From assembly GCF_025362475.1 (NCBI RefSeq), contig NZ_JANYGH010000029.1:1-64000 (forward strand): a stretch of DNA of 64,000 bases, read 5' to 3'. The stretch's first letter is position 1; every line of letters starts with the position of its first letter. Below are positions 17,157-24,075 of the stretch, piece by piece. The notes under the pieces are model-generated. The model saw nothing but the letters and a program-made list of their open reading frames with translations. It searched no databases and was not told the origin of the DNA. A program made the position numbers and the translations under genes. The stretch is from Mucilaginibacter sp. GTDB lineage: Bacteria > Bacteroidota > Bacteroidia > Sphingobacteriales > Sphingobacteriaceae.

Positions 17157-18261
17157 AAAAAGGGGGTTATCTTTCATTAGTAGAATTTTTTTATGGATAA
17201 ACCTGTTTCTCTGTTTTGCATTAGTTATCAGCTATTTTGCACCTTACGTTAACCCTCAAAAAATTTGGATAATTGCCTTTTTTGGATTGGCCTATCCACT
17301 TCTGCTGTTACTTAATGTTATCATCATGGTTTACTGGCTACTGCGCAGGCGGTGGCAGTTTGCACTTTCGCTGGTAACTATATTAGCAGGCTGGAGTACG
17401 CTAAACAATAATATCGGCTTTCGTTCCGCTTCGTCCAATGCCCGCGTAGCCGGCTCAAACTGCGTGCGCATGATGACCTATAACGTTCATAATTTTAAAC
17501 GCTATGGGGCAAAAAACGATATTTCGACCAAACATGAAATATTGGAGCTTATCAGCAGTCAGCAGCCGGATATTATTGGTTTCCAGGAGTTTTTTACACG
17601 TTACAAGGGCCAGTATGATATGCGGGATTCTATTGTTAAGGTGCTAAAAATAAGTAACTTATATTTTGAGCCTTTTAATTTCAATAGCCAGGAAGGTATT
17701 GGCATGGCCATTTTTTCAAAATTCCCTATAATAGCTAAGGGAATGATCCAGCTGTCTGATGATAGAGCGTCATCAAACCAATGCTTATATGTTGATGTAA
17801 AAAAGGGCGAAAAAATTTTTAGAGTTTATAGCGTTCACCTGCAATCCATAAAATTTAATCCCGACGATTATAAATACATAGATAGCGTATCAAAAAAAGG
17901 GAAAACGGATATGCAATCAACCAGGAGACTGGGCGGTAAACTTAAGATCGCGTTTATAAAACGCAGCGAACAGGTTTTTAAAGTTAAGGCCCATGCCGCA
18001 GCCTGCCCTTACCCGTATATTATATCGGGCGATTTTAATGATACCCCAACATCATTCGCGGTAAACCAAATGGCCAGTGGACTCAAAAATGCATTCCGCG
18101 AAAAAGGCTCTGGTTTTGGTCGCACGTATAACGGCGATTTTCCTAATTACCAGATAGATTATATTATGGCCAGTCCGCAGTTTAATGTGGCATCTTACCA
18201 GATCATCGAAAAAAAATTATCGGACCATTTTCCGTTGCGCAGTGATTTGATACTGAATTAG
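17146..18261 (+). CDS. Membrane-anchored endonuclease/exonuclease/phosphatase family protein
   Basis: A 371-residue protein: two or three N-terminal membrane helices (residues about 10-85), then an EEP (DNase I-like) domain. Domain motifs are CVRMMTYNVHNFKRYG (Asn of motif I), DIIGFQEFFTRY (catalytic Glu), SVHLQSIKFNPDDY, SGDFNDTPTSFAVN (Asp and Asn) and the final LSDHFPLRSDL (His). The catalytic domain is probably periplasmic; natural substrates for this bacterial group range from nucleic acids to phosphoesters and phospholipids. It overlaps the upstream rhomboid gene by 11 bases and ends the mutL-rhomboid run. Confidence 0.88.
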   Translation: MKNKKRGLSFISRIFLWINLFLCFALVISYFAPYVNPQKIWIIAFFGLAYPLLLLLNVIIMVYWLLRRRWQFALSLVTILAGWSTLNNNIGFRSASSNARVAGSNCVRMMTYNVHNFKRYGAKNDISTKHEILELISSQQPDIIGFQEFFTRYKGQYDMRDSIVKVLKISNLYFEPFNFNSQEGIGMAIFSKFPIIAKGMIQLSDDRASSNQCLYVDVKKGEKIFRVYSVHLQSIKFNPDDYKYIDSVSKKGKTDMQSTRRLGGKLKIAFIKRSEQVFKVKAHAAACPYPYIISGDFNDTPTSFAVNQMASGLKNAFREKGSGFGRTYNGDFPNYQIDYIMASPQFNVASYQIIEKKLSDHFPLRSDLILN

Positions 18262-18527
18262 GTAGAATCAGGAATTAAGAGCCGATAGAGAATCAAGAAT
18301 TAAGAGTCAAGAATCAAGAAAGGAAAAACAAGATGGCGAAGCTATCGTCTGCAAGCGACTTGAACCAAGAATCAAGAGTGAAAAGGAAAATGGAGAGTGT
18401 ATGAACGACTTGCCTGCAGGTAATTTTTTGTCTTGATTCTTGGCCCTTGATTCTTGACTCTGTTCCACGACGGATTCTTGCATCTATATGATTAGCTTAA
18501 AATCGAAAAAATCGTAAGTTTGCCCTC
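18262..18527. repeat. AATCAAGA-type repeat and hairpin, cysS promoter region
   Basis: This gap contains many copies of the unit 'aagaatcaaga/aattaagag'. Two copies are inverted: agagtcaagaatcaag at 18303-18318 pairs exactly with 18446-18461, and additional units lie inside the loop. The whole thing would fold into a long interrupted stem. It is low-complexity repeat DNA with no gene, ending in the AT-rich promoter stretch of cysS. Confidence 0.7.
18515..18522 (+). promoter_or_regulatory. Candidate Bacteroidota -7 promoter element of cysS
   Basis: The octamer TAAGTTTG matches the Bacteroidota consensus TAnnTTTG and ends only five bases before the ATG, so transcription would begin at or next to the start codon, giving a leaderless or nearly leaderless message. 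No convincing TTG -33 partner is visible. Confidence 0.4.
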
Positions 18528-19991
18528 ATGAAACAAAATTTGTTTGTTTACAACACTTTATCCCGTAAAAAAGAAGAATTTAAAGCACTTAATGCCCCAC
18601 ATGTGGGTATGTACGTGTGTGGACCTACCGTGTACAGCGATGTGCATTTGGGAAACTGTCGTACCTATATCTCATTCGATCTGATGTTTCGTTACCTTAA
18701 CCACCTTGGTTACAAGGTGCGTTATGTACGTAATGTGACCGATGCAGGCCATTTGGAAGGCGATGCCGGAGACGAGGGGGAAGATAAAATATCAAAAAAG
18801 GCAAAGCTTGCCCAGCTGGAGCCTATGGAAATTGTACAGAAGTACACCGTAGGTTTTCACGAGGTGATGCAGATACTGAACACGCTGCCGCCAAGTATTG
18901 AGCCTACAGCTACCGGTCATATTATAGAGCAGATTGAGATGGTAAAGGTGATACTTGAAAAAGGGTATGCCTACGAGGTGGATGGCTCTGTTTATTTCGA
19001 CGTTGAAAAGTATAACAAAACCAAAGATTACGGTGTATTAAGCGGTCGTAACTTGGAAGACTTGCTGAATAATACCCGCACATTAGGCGGTCAGCAGGAA
19101 AAACATGGCAAGCTTGATTTTGCCCTTTGGATAAAAGCAAAGCCAGAGCACCTGATGAAATGGCCATCCCCATGGGGAGTGGGTTTCCCGGGCTGGCATT
19201 TGGAATGCTCTGCCATGAGCCAAAAATATCTGGGTAATCAGTTTGATATCCACGGCGGCGGGCTTGATCTTGTGCCTACCCACCATACCAATGAGATAGC
19301 GCAACATGTAGCCTGCTGCGGTAAAAACCCGGCTGTTTACTGGGTGCATACCAATATGCTTACGGTTAACGGCCAAAAAATGTCGAAATCATTAGGCAAC
19401 AGTTTTTTGCCGCATGAACTTTTTAGCGGCGAAAACTCTATCCTTAATAAAGGCTACAGCCCAATGACGGTTAGGTTTTTTATGTTGCAGGCCCATTACC
19501 GCAGTACACTTGATTTTGGTAATGACGCTATGGAGGCCTCCGAGAAAGGTTTTAGGCGTTTGATGAATGCCTACGCCCTGCTTAATGGCTTAAAAGTATC
19601 AGCCAGCACCGAAATTGAAATTGAACCCCTACTAAACCGCTGCTACGCGGCCATGAATGATGATTTTAACAGCCCGGTATTAATTGCCGAGCTATTTGAA
19701 GCATCACGGATCATCAATTCGGTAAATGATGGTAAAATGAAGATAGATGAGGCAAACCTGCAACTGCTTAAAAACCTCATGAATTCCTTTGTACTGGATG
19801 TATTGGGATTAAAAGATGAACAGGCCGATAATGACGACCTGCCAAAGGTATTAAACCTGGTAGTGGAGTTAAGGAACGAAGCTAAAGCTAACAAAGATTA
19901 CGCTACAAGTGACAAGATCCGCGAGGGCTTATCAAAAGTTGGTTTCCAGCTAAAGGATAGTAAAGACGGTACCCTTTGGAGCAAGAGCTGA
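18528..19991 (+). CDS. cysS: Cysteinyl-tRNA synthetase
   Basis: A 487-residue class I aminoacyl-tRNA synthetase that charges tRNA-Cys. The Rossmann domain shows the HIGH-type motif HLGN (40-43) after the Zn/Cys motif MYVCGPTVY (Cys31), GWHLECSAMS with the second zinc Cys, the HGGGLDLVPTHHTNE signature with further zinc ligands, and the KMSKS loop at 284-288. The anticodon-binding DALR region follows at about 340-480. Length fits the family. The ATG at 18528 is preceded by a -7-like box. A strong terminator follows. Confidence 0.97.
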   Translation: MKQNLFVYNTLSRKKEEFKALNAPHVGMYVCGPTVYSDVHLGNCRTYISFDLMFRYLNHLGYKVRYVRNVTDAGHLEGDAGDEGEDKISKKAKLAQLEPMEIVQKYTVGFHEVMQILNTLPPSIEPTATGHIIEQIEMVKVILEKGYAYEVDGSVYFDVEKYNKTKDYGVLSGRNLEDLLNNTRTLGGQQEKHGKLDFALWIKAKPEHLMKWPSPWGVGFPGWHLECSAMSQKYLGNQFDIHGGGLDLVPTHHTNEIAQHVACCGKNPAVYWVHTNMLTVNGQKMSKSLGNSFLPHELFSGENSILNKGYSPMTVRFFMLQAHYRSTLDFGNDAMEASEKGFRRLMNAYALLNGLKVSASTEIEIEPLLNRCYAAMNDDFNSPVLIAELFEASRIINSVNDGKMKIDEANLQLLKNLMNSFVLDVLGLKDEQADNDDLPKVLNLVVELRNEAKANKDYATSDKIREGLSKVGFQLKDSKDGTLWSKS

Positions 19992-20027
19992 TATTGAAAA
20001 TCAGGATATTTACTTTACAATTAAAAT

Positions 20028-20070
20028 AAAACAATTCAGGAGGCCCTAATGGAACCTCCTGAATTGTTTT
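20028..20070. terminator. Bidirectional terminator between cysS and the trans-sulfuration gene
   Basis: A perfect 16-bp stem (20028-20043 paired with 20055-20070; arms aaaacaattcaggagg and its complement) with an 11-base loop. The A-run on the left and T-run on the right provide a U-tract in either direction, which suits the convergent genes on both sides. Confidence 0.9.
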
Positions 20071-20111
20071 AACAGAATATGCAGTATTTATAAATACTGT
20101 TGTTTGAATTT

Positions 20112-21347
20112 TTATCCCAGAGCTTCTTTAAAATCCGCCATCAAATCATCCAGGTCTTCAATACCAACCGATAGGCGGATCATGGTTTCAGGGATCCCCA
20201 TTTCGGCACGTCTTTCCGCCCCAAGCTCAAAAAATATGGTTTGAGCTACCGGGATAGCCAGCGTACGGGTATCGCCAAGGTTGCTTGATTTTACTACCAG
20301 CTGCAGCTTGTTTAAAAATGCAAGGCAGTCAATACTTTCATCCAGTTCGATGCTCATTAAACCACCAAATTTGGCGAAAAGCTTACTGGCCCTATCGTGC
20401 TGGGGATGGCTTTCTAAACCCGGGTAAAATACTTTTTTAATTTTAGGATGGCTTTCAAAATAGGTAGCCAATGCTAATGCGTTGTTGCAGGCACGCTCCA
20501 GTCGTAAGGCCAATGTTTCTGATCCTACTGATATAGAGTGAGCGGCTTCGGGTGATAATGTGCCACCGGCATCGCGCAAGCCCTTTTTTCGTACCTGGGT
20601 CATGCCCAGCGCCGCGGGTTTTACCTGTGCTTTAAAAGCAGGAAAGATATTAGGATATACGCTCCAGTCAAACAAACCGGTATCGGTAACACTGCCGCCC
20701 AAAGCATTGCCATGGCCGCCAATGTATTTAGTAAGCGAGTTAATAACCAGGCTGGCTTTTACATCAATAGGGTTAAACAGGTAGGGCGAGGTCATGGTAT
20801 TATCAACCACGTATAAAATGCCTTTTTGCTGGCATAGTTCGCCAATGCCTTCCAGATCAACTATTTGTGTGGCGGGGTTAGCTATGGTTTCAACAAAAAC
20901 AAGTTTGGTGCTTTCTTTTATTTCGTTGCGTACATTTTCCGCATCCGTGGCATCAACAAAAGTGATATCCAAACCCATATCAATATAGGTTTGAAATATG
21001 CTGCGGCTGTTTCCAAACAGGAATGAGCTGGCAACAATGTGATCTCCATGTTTAATAAGCGCCATGATGGTAGCCGAAATAGCGGCCATGCCGGTAGAGA
21101 ATGCTATAGAAGACATTCCCTTTTCCATTTGGGTTACTTTTTGTTCAAGCGCGGTTATCGTAGGGTTGCCCTGGCGGGAGTATGCGTAACCCTTCTTTTT
21201 ATTCTGGAAAATATCTACCAGGTCCTGCACATCTTCGTGTCCGTAAGTAACCGAAGTGTGGATTGGTTTATGTAAAGAACCATGTTCTGGTTGGCCTAAG
21301 CGGTCGGAATGTAGCAGGGTAGTTGTAAAGCCTCTTTTTGTCGTCAT
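20112..21347 (-). CDS. PLP-dependent trans-sulfuration enzyme (O-succinylhomoserine sulfhydrylase/cystathionine gamma-synthase family)
   Basis: A fold-type I PLP enzyme of the Cys/Met metabolism family, about 411 residues from the ATG at 21347 (MTTKRGFTTTLLHSDRLG); the longer frame to 21395 has a poor leader. Motifs: YAYSRQGNPTI, FSTGMAAISATIMAL, the VVDNTMTSPYL aspartate segment and the PLP lysine in VINSLTKYIGGHGN. It probably makes cystathionine or homocysteine from an activated homoserine, or degrades methionine or cystathionine; subfamily cannot be fixed by eye. It faces cysS, a cysteine-related neighbour, across a shared terminator, but the two are convergent and not an operon. Confidence 0.88.
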   Translation of the reverse strand: MTTKRGFTTTLLHSDRLGQPEHGSLHKPIHTSVTYGHEDVQDLVDIFQNKKKGYAYSRQGNPTITALEQKVTQMEKGMSSIAFSTGMAAISATIMALIKHGDHIVASSFLFGNSRSIFQTYIDMGLDITFVDATDAENVRNEIKESTKLVFVETIANPATQIVDLEGIGELCQQKGILYVVDNTMTSPYLFNPIDVKASLVINSLTKYIGGHGNALGGSVTDTGLFDWSVYPNIFPAFKAQVKPAALGMTQVRKKGLRDAGGTLSPEAAHSISVGSETLALRLERACNNALALATYFESHPKIKKVFYPGLESHPQHDRASKLFAKFGGLMSIELDESIDCLAFLNKLQLVVKSSNLGDTRTLAIPVAQTIFFELGAERRAEMGIPETMIRLSVGIEDLDDLMADFKEALG

Positions 21348-21399
21348 TGTGAACCTATTAGTAAAATAGAATAATAGCGGTTGCGAACTTAGCAATTAT

Positions 21400-21656
21400 G
21401 CACCAATTTCACGAATTGGATCGAATTGACACAAATCTAATAGACACGAATTCCACAAATTGGATTGAATTGACACAAATCTGATTGGTAAAGGGTTTTG
21501 CTGAGGCGAATTTTGATGATCGGGCGAATTGGCACAGATCTGAGTCGCAGGGCATCCGGTAAAATGAGCTGCTGATTTTTATTCGCTACTAATCCGCTTG
21601 AATTCGTGAAATTCGATCCAATTTGTGAAATTCGTGTCCATAAAATTCGTGTCTAT
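21400..21656. mobile_element. Gene-less element with AATTCGTG-type inverted repeats (MITE-like)
   Basis: Between the trans-sulfuration gene and dtd lies a block of repeats without a gene. Two direct copies of a cacgaatt... caaatt... gaatt unit lie at about 21400-21442 and 21443-21486, and an inverted copy at about 21598-21640. The 30 bases at 21443-21472 match the complement of 21609-21638 at 27 positions. A further partial unit (aaattcgtgtctat) reaches right up to the dtd ATG at 21657. The units match the arms bracketing the GxxExxY gene at 22120-22598 (about 23 of 27 in the best stretch). This looks like a small non-autonomous relative of that element. No target-site duplication was identified. 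Confidence 0.55.
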
Positions 21657-22115
21657 ATGAGAGCTGTACTACAACGTGTTACTGAGGCAAGCTGCAAAGT
21701 TGATGGAGAAATTACCGGGCAAATAGGTGCCGGTTTCCTGGTGATGCTGGGCATTGAAGACGCCGATACTATTGATGACATTAACTGGCTGGCCAATAAA
21801 ATTGCAGGAATGCGTGTTTTTGGCGATGAAAATGGTTTGATGAATAAGGCATTGGCCGATATTGATGGCGATATTTTGCTGATATCACAGTTCACGCTGT
21901 TTGCGCAGACCAAAAAGGGGAACCGCCCATCATTTATCCGTGCTGCTAAACCAGATAAAGCTATCCCGATGTATGAGCAGATGATAAAAACGCTGGAAAC
22001 TATCACCGGTAGAAAAGTAGCCGCGGGAATTTTTGGGGCCGATATGAAGATCAGTTTATTGAATGATGGGCCTGTTACAATTGTGATGGATACCAGGGAC
22101 AAAGAGAACCATTAA
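21657..22115 (+). CDS. dtd: D-aminoacyl-tRNA deacylase
   Basis: A protein of about 152 residues that hydrolyses D-aminoacyl-tRNAs (and Gly-tRNA-Ala), protecting translation. The ATG at 21657 (MRAVLQRVTEASCKVDGEI) is the family start; a longer frame from 21606 only adds translated repeat DNA. Signature motifs are the SQFTLFA loop and the C-terminal NDGPVT motif that forms the chiral-proofreading pocket with its Gly-Pro. It is preceded immediately by a repeat unit ending at the start codon, and followed by the GxxExxY cassette, which separates it from the MazG-like gene. In related genomes dtd and the pyrophosphohydrolase are commonly adjacent (from memory). Confidence 0.95.
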   Translation: MRAVLQRVTEASCKVDGEITGQIGAGFLVMLGIEDADTIDDINWLANKIAGMRVFGDENGLMNKALADIDGDILLISQFTLFAQTKKGNRPSFIRAAKPDKAIPMYEQMIKTLETITGRKVAAGIFGADMKISLLNDGPVTIVMDTRDKENH

Positions 22116-22119
22116 TACA

Positions 22120-22155
22120 CACCAATTGCACTGATTTTGTCGAATTACGCTAATC
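22120..22155 (+). repeat. Left inverted repeat of the GxxExxY cassette
   Basis: A 36-base unit beginning caccaattgc and ending gctaatc, starting five bases after the dtd stop. It matches the reverse complement of 22563-22598 at 29 of 36 positions by hand alignment. The ATG of the GxxExxY gene lies 11 bases inside it. Confidence 0.6.
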
Positions 22156-22166
22156 TAATATAAACT

Positions 22167-22541
22167 ATGGCCGATTTGCTTTTCAAGGAAGAGTCTTATA
22201 AAATAATCGGTGCGTGCTTTGAGGTGCATAAAATTCTTGGTCATGGCTTTAAAGAAGCCGTTTATAAAGACGCTTTGGAATTTGAGTTTGAAAAAACCAA
22301 CATTTCCTTTTCAAGGGAAACTCCTTATACAATTGTATACAAAGGGCAGAAGCTCAAACATTTCTTTGTAGCCGACTTTATTGTTTTTGACAGCATTATA
22401 CTTGAAATAAAAGCAGCAAGCAATATTGGAGAGCCTCACATTAAGCAAACATTAAACTACCTTAAAGCCTCTGGCTTAAAGCTGGGAATCGTCATAAACT
22501 TTGGCACACCGTCGCTTACCTATCAACGTGTAATAATTTGA
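22167..22541 (+). CDS. GxxExxY family protein (PD-(D/E)XK nuclease fold)
   Basis: A 124-residue member of the GxxExxY family, named for the motif GFKEAVY at about residues 27-33. The predicted nuclease-fold residues are present in order: Asp in FVADFIVF, the ExK pair in ILEIKAAS, and Gln in IKQTLNYL. Biochemical function of the family is not established; the fold suggests nucleic-acid cleavage. It lies between dtd and the MazG-like gene and is bracketed by inverted repeats (22120-22155 and 22563-22598), with an unoccupied relative of the repeats upstream of dtd, so it looks like cargo or agent of a small mobile unit. Confidence 0.88.
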   Translation: MADLLFKEESYKIIGACFEVHKILGHGFKEAVYKDALEFEFEKTNISFSRETPYTIVYKGQKLKHFFVADFIVFDSIILEIKAASNIGEPHIKQTLNYLKASGLKLGIVINFGTPSLTYQRVII

Positions 22542-22562
22542 TCCATTAAGTTAAATCAACAT

Positions 22563-22598
22563 GATTAGTGGAATTCGATAAAATTTGTGTAATTCGTG
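22563..22598 (-). repeat. Right inverted repeat of the GxxExxY cassette
   Basis: A 36-base unit, gattagtggaattc to aattcgtg, the reverse complement of which matches 22120-22155 at 29 of 36 positions. It stops two bases before the ATG of the pyrophosphohydrolase gene, so the insertion would have replaced that gene's leader. Confidence 0.6.
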
Positions 22599-22600
22599 TT

Positions 22601-22927
22601 ATGGAAATTAAAGAAGCGCAGCATCTTGTAGATAAGTGGATAAATACCATGGGGATCAGGTATTTTAATGAACTTACCAATACTGCTATTTTGATGGAGG
22701 AAGTGGGCGAGGTAGCCCGCATCATGGCGAGACAGTATGGTGAGCAATCATTTAAAAAATCGGATATGGAGGTTAACCTGGCTGATGAAATGGCGGATGT
22801 GCTTTTTGTGCTGATATGCCTTGCAAACCAAACAGGGATCGATCTTACCGACGCGCTTGAGAAAAATATGGAAAAGAAAAGTATCCGCGATGTTGACAGA
22901 CACAAGAATAATGAGAAACTGAAGTAA
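22601..22927 (+). CDS. MazG-like nucleotide pyrophosphohydrolase
   Basis: About 108 residues from the ATG at 22601 (MEIKEAQHLVDKWINTMG); the longer frame from 22568 translates only repeat DNA. It has the metal-binding pattern of all-alpha NTP pyrophosphohydrolases: EEVGEVAR (ExxE) and, 25 residues later, DEMADVLF (ExxD). It probably hydrolyses a nucleoside triphosphate to the monophosphate for pool cleaning. It probably forms an ancestral pair with dtd, interrupted by the GxxExxY cassette. Confidence 0.92.
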   Translation: MEIKEAQHLVDKWINTMGIRYFNELTNTAILMEEVGEVARIMARQYGEQSFKKSDMEVNLADEMADVLFVLICLANQTGIDLTDALEKNMEKKSIRDVDRHKNNEKLK

Positions 22928-23048
22928 TAGTTATTAAAATTATATATTGATTAATTTAAATAAACAAAATTAAATTCTGTTTATTTTTAATTTTATATAA
23001 TTTAATAAGGTAGGTTTCGTTTATTATCAATAACTAAATCGCCTTATT

Positions 23049-23918
23049 ATGAAAGTATATCTCATTTTATTTACTTTATTATTAACGTTTTCTGCCTGTG
23101 GGCATAAAAATGTAGAAGAGAAAGCGGTGGTGGCCGATATGGCGATGGCTCCCGTTCCGCCAGTAAAGCAAAGTAAAGCAGGTTACGAAAGAGCGTATGA
23201 TAAAAAAGCGTTTAATGACAAGGAAGCCTCTCCAAAAGAAACGGTTGATACATCTAAAAAAATAATTAAGGAGGGCGAGATCCGTTTCCCGGTGGAGAAC
23301 CTGAAAGCAACCCGCCAAAAAATAGTTAACTCGCTAAAAAAACTGGGAGGCTATGTTGCCGAAGAAAATGAAACAACCAATAGCGACAATAATCAAAAGG
23401 AATATAATCTGAAAATTCGGATCCCTTCAAAAAATTTCGACTCATTCCTGGAGGCATTATCTGCCGATGCAGATCATATAGACAAAAAAAATATCCGCCG
23501 GAGAGATGTTACTACTGAGTTTATTGACATCGCCACTCAACTTAAAAACAAGCAACTGCTTGAGGATCGTTATCTTGAACTGTTAAAAAGGGCTACCAAA
23601 ACCAGCGATCTTTTGCAGATAGAGGAAAAGCTTGCCCAGATCCGTACCGATATAGAATCAACCCAGGGGCAACTAAATTATTTAAGCAGGCAGGTTGCCT
23701 ACAGCTCACTTGATATTACTTTTTACAATAAGCAAACGGCCCAAATTGTTGACGAGGCATTTAGCTATAAATTTAAAACGGCTGTTTATGATGGCTGGAA
23801 CTTGTTGCAAAACCTGTTTTTTAGCACTATTATGTTTTGGCCCTTTATAATTATAGCCGTTATTTTTTATTGGATGGTTAAAATATGGAGAAAGAAAAAG
23901 GGAAAGAAAGCGGAGTAA
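23049..23918 (+). CDS. DUF4349 domain lipoprotein
   Basis: A 289-residue lipoprotein: signal with lipobox Cys at about residue 17 (LLLTFSACG), a low-complexity linker, the DUF4349 domain (IIKEGEIRFPVENLKATRQK to about residue 235) and a single C-terminal membrane helix (TIMFWPFIIIAVIFYWMVK) followed by a basic tail. The middle has the RRRDVTTEFIDIATQLKNKQ coiled-coil and EKLAQIRTDIESTQGQLNYL, typical of the family. Function is unknown; the domain is thought to sit in the periplasm bridging membrane and lipid anchor. It precedes the AraC-FtsX fusion gene by about 160 bases with the same orientation. Confidence 0.88.
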   Translation: MKVYLILFTLLLTFSACGHKNVEEKAVVADMAMAPVPPVKQSKAGYERAYDKKAFNDKEASPKETVDTSKKIIKEGEIRFPVENLKATRQKIVNSLKKLGGYVAEENETTNSDNNQKEYNLKIRIPSKNFDSFLEALSADADHIDKKNIRRRDVTTEFIDIATQLKNKQLLEDRYLELLKRATKTSDLLQIEEKLAQIRTDIESTQGQLNYLSRQVAYSSLDITFYNKQTAQIVDEAFSYKFKTAVYDGWNLLQNLFFSTIMFWPFIIIAVIFYWMVKIWRKKKGKKAE

Positions 23919-24075
23919 GTTTTGCTTTCTTTTATGTTGTATGGGTCGGGATGTGATACGCAATTCAAAACTGTTAGGCCCTGTGTTCGCAATGGTTATA
24001 TAGTATAAATAAAATGCAATTTACTTATATTAGTAAGTTAACGGTTTGGAACAGGGATTGAAGTAAATAAAAAAA

